In this document: in pieces, positions 12,252 to 13,162 of the stretch | Layout of the letters: each line of letters starts with the position of its first letter | How positions within the stretch are numbered: position 1 is the first letter of the stretch | Assembly (NCBI GenBank): GCA_011390055.1 | Contig: JAABTC010000018.1 | Span: 1-13,162 of the forward strand | Source of the DNA: Burkholderiales bacterium | GTDB taxonomy: Bacteria > Pseudomonadota > Gammaproteobacteria > Burkholderiales > Burkholderiaceae_C | Direction of reading: 5' to 3' | Length of the DNA: 13,162 nt | The notes under the pieces: model-generated | What the model was told of the DNA's origin: nothing | Seen by the model: the letters and a program-made list of their open reading frames with translations, nothing else | Databases searched by the model: none | Program-made: the position numbers and the translations under genes

Positions 12252-13162
12252 GTGGAACAACCTGCACGGTTCGCGTTGGGCCACTGGCCGACGCGTCTGG
12301 AACCCATGGAGCGCTTGCGTGCCAGCCTGTCGGGGCCGCGGTTGTTCATCAAGCGTGACGACTGCACCGGCCTGGCTGGCGGCGGCAACAAGACGCGCAA
12401 GCTCGAGTACCTGGTGGCGCAGGCGATCGCCGAAGGGGCTGACACCCTGATCACCCATGGCGCGGTGCAATCGAACCACGTGCGCCAGACCGCGGCGGCC
12501 GCCGCACTGGCGGGAATGGCCTGCGAAGCCCTGCTGGAGCAGCGTCTGCAGACGGATTCGGACGAATACGCCGGGTCCGGCAACGTGCTGCTCGACGAGG
12601 TCCTGGGCGCCAAGCTGCACCGGGTGCCCGGCGGCACGGCCATGAACGACGCACTCGAGCGACTGGCCGAGCAGCTGCGCGCGCAAGGGCGCCGACCTTA
12701 CGTGATCCCGGGTGGCGGCTCGAATGCACTCGGCGCTTTGGGTTACGTCGACTGTGTGCGCGAGTTGGTCGAGCAATGTGAACAACAGGGCCTGCGGCGG
12801 CCGCACATCGTGGTGGCCTCCGGCAGCGCAGGCACGCACGCAGGCATCGCGGCGGGCCTGCACGCCCTCAAGCTCGATTGGCCGCTGACGGGGATCAGCG
12901 TTCGTTTGCCCAGCGCCGAACAGGCGCCCAAGGTTCACGCACTGGCCCAGGGCGTGCTCGACCTCCTGGGCACCGGGCAGCGGCTGCCGGCGCAAGCCAT
13001 CGTCGTCGACGACCGCTTCGTGGGCCCGGGCTACGGCATGCCGACCGACAGCATGCGCGAGGCGATCCGCCTGCTCGCGCGCCAGGAAGGGCTGCTGCTC
13101 GATCCGGTCTACACCGGCAAAACCATGGCCGGCCTGCTGGGCAGGGTGCGCGAGAACTGCTT
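12252..13162 (+). CDS. dcyD: D-cysteine desulfhydrase / ACC deaminase family PLP enzyme (3' end outside window)
   Basis: Probably converts D-cysteine to pyruvate, ammonia and sulfide. In all, 303 codons are open to the window edge; the family has about 330, so roughly 30 residues are missing. GTG 12252 is preferred because GGAGG (12240-12244) lies 7 nt upstream; an in-frame ATG at 12219 lacks a ribosome binding site. The pyridoxal-phosphate lysine is Lys47 in GGGNKTRKLEYL, equal to Lys51 of ACC deaminase. HGAVQSNHVRQ holds the conserved QSN segment. SGSAGTHAG (about 195-203) is the probable phosphate-binding loop. In PVYTGKTM, Thr288 follows Tyr287 where true ACC deaminases have Glu295; known work on plant and bacterial homologues ties this difference to D-cysteine desulfhydrase activity. 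ACC deaminase itself is therefore less likely. Confidence 0.85.
   Translation, partial: MEQPARFALGHWPTRLEPMERLRASLSGPRLFIKRDDCTGLAGGGNKTRKLEYLVAQAIAEGADTLITHGAVQSNHVRQTAAAAALAGMACEALLEQRLQTDSDEYAGSGNVLLDEVLGAKLHRVPGGTAMNDALERLAEQLRAQGRRPYVIPGGGSNALGALGYVDCVRELVEQCEQQGLRRPHIVVASGSAGTHAGIAAGLHALKLDWPLTGISVRLPSAEQAPKVHALAQGVLDLLGTGQRLPAQAIVVDDRFVGPGYGMPTDSMREAIRLLARQEGLLLDPVYTGKTMAGLLGRVRENC

Noticed and set aside
1..13162. Mobile elements, CRISPR arrays, tRNA or rRNA genes
   Set aside because: I found no transposase or integrase, no regularly spaced repeats, and no tRNA or rRNA signatures; the remnants around cbbY are not accompanied by recognisable insertion-sequence ends.

Overview
The window carries a Calvin-Benson-Bassham (CBB) operon of a GC-rich proteobacterium. 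It belongs to an autotroph or facultative autotroph. The red-type (form IC) RuBisCO genes, the divergent cbbR, and the run of cbbE, cbbX, cbbF, cbbP, cbbT, cbbZ and cbbY match the Burkholderiales pattern known from Cupriavidus and Rubrivivax-like bacteria. The taxon is an inference from gene order and protein character; no rRNA or other marker is present.

Layout. Positions 1-884 hold cbbR on the minus strand, with its C-terminal end outside the window. Positions 885-1000 hold the divergent promoter region, with a near-perfect 22-bp palindrome and a series of TNA-N7/8-TNA boxes. From 1001 to 9374 runs cbbL-cbbS-cbbE-cbbX-cbbF-cbbP-cbbT-cbbZ, all on the plus strand, with gaps of at most 21 nt or short stop/start overlaps, so one transcript is likely. 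At 9412-9483 sits the clearest anomaly: the first 13 codons of a gap (cbbG) gene, MTIKVGINGFGRI, fused to ten unrelated codons. The fused frame ends in an ATGA overlap with cbbY (9480-10259). After cbbY, a 25-codon stretch with strongly coding-like codon use (10270-10347) looks like the tail of another lost gene. So cbbY is bounded by remnants on both sides, and the gap, pgk and fba genes that follow cbbZ in Cupriavidus are absent from this interval.

Positions 10348-10489 are non-coding and contain a 13-bp-arm inverted repeat just before a small monohaem c-type cytochrome gene (10490-10825). Next come an ArsR-family regulator of the sulfur-oxidation (SoxR-like) type (10891-11247) with its own palindrome around a -10 hexamer, a HypT/YjiE-like LysR regulator (11273-12160), and a partial D-cysteine desulfhydrase (12252 to the window end). 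This second block has a sulfur/redox theme and is functionally separate from the CBB operon.

How the genes work together. CbbR controls the operon. CbbLS fixes CO2 and CbbX remodels inhibited CbbLS. CbbF, CbbT, CbbE and CbbP rebuild ribulose-1,5-bisphosphate. CbbZ removes 2-phosphoglycolate from the oxygenase reaction, and CbbY removes the misfire inhibitor xylulose-1,5-bisphosphate. The triose and hexose steps (GAPDH, PGK, aldolase) must be supplied from elsewhere in the genome. I found no tRNA, rRNA, CRISPR array, insertion sequence or phage gene. I do not see a wholly new system; the gene remnants around cbbY and the regulatory palindromes of the sulfur-type block are the most notable signals.
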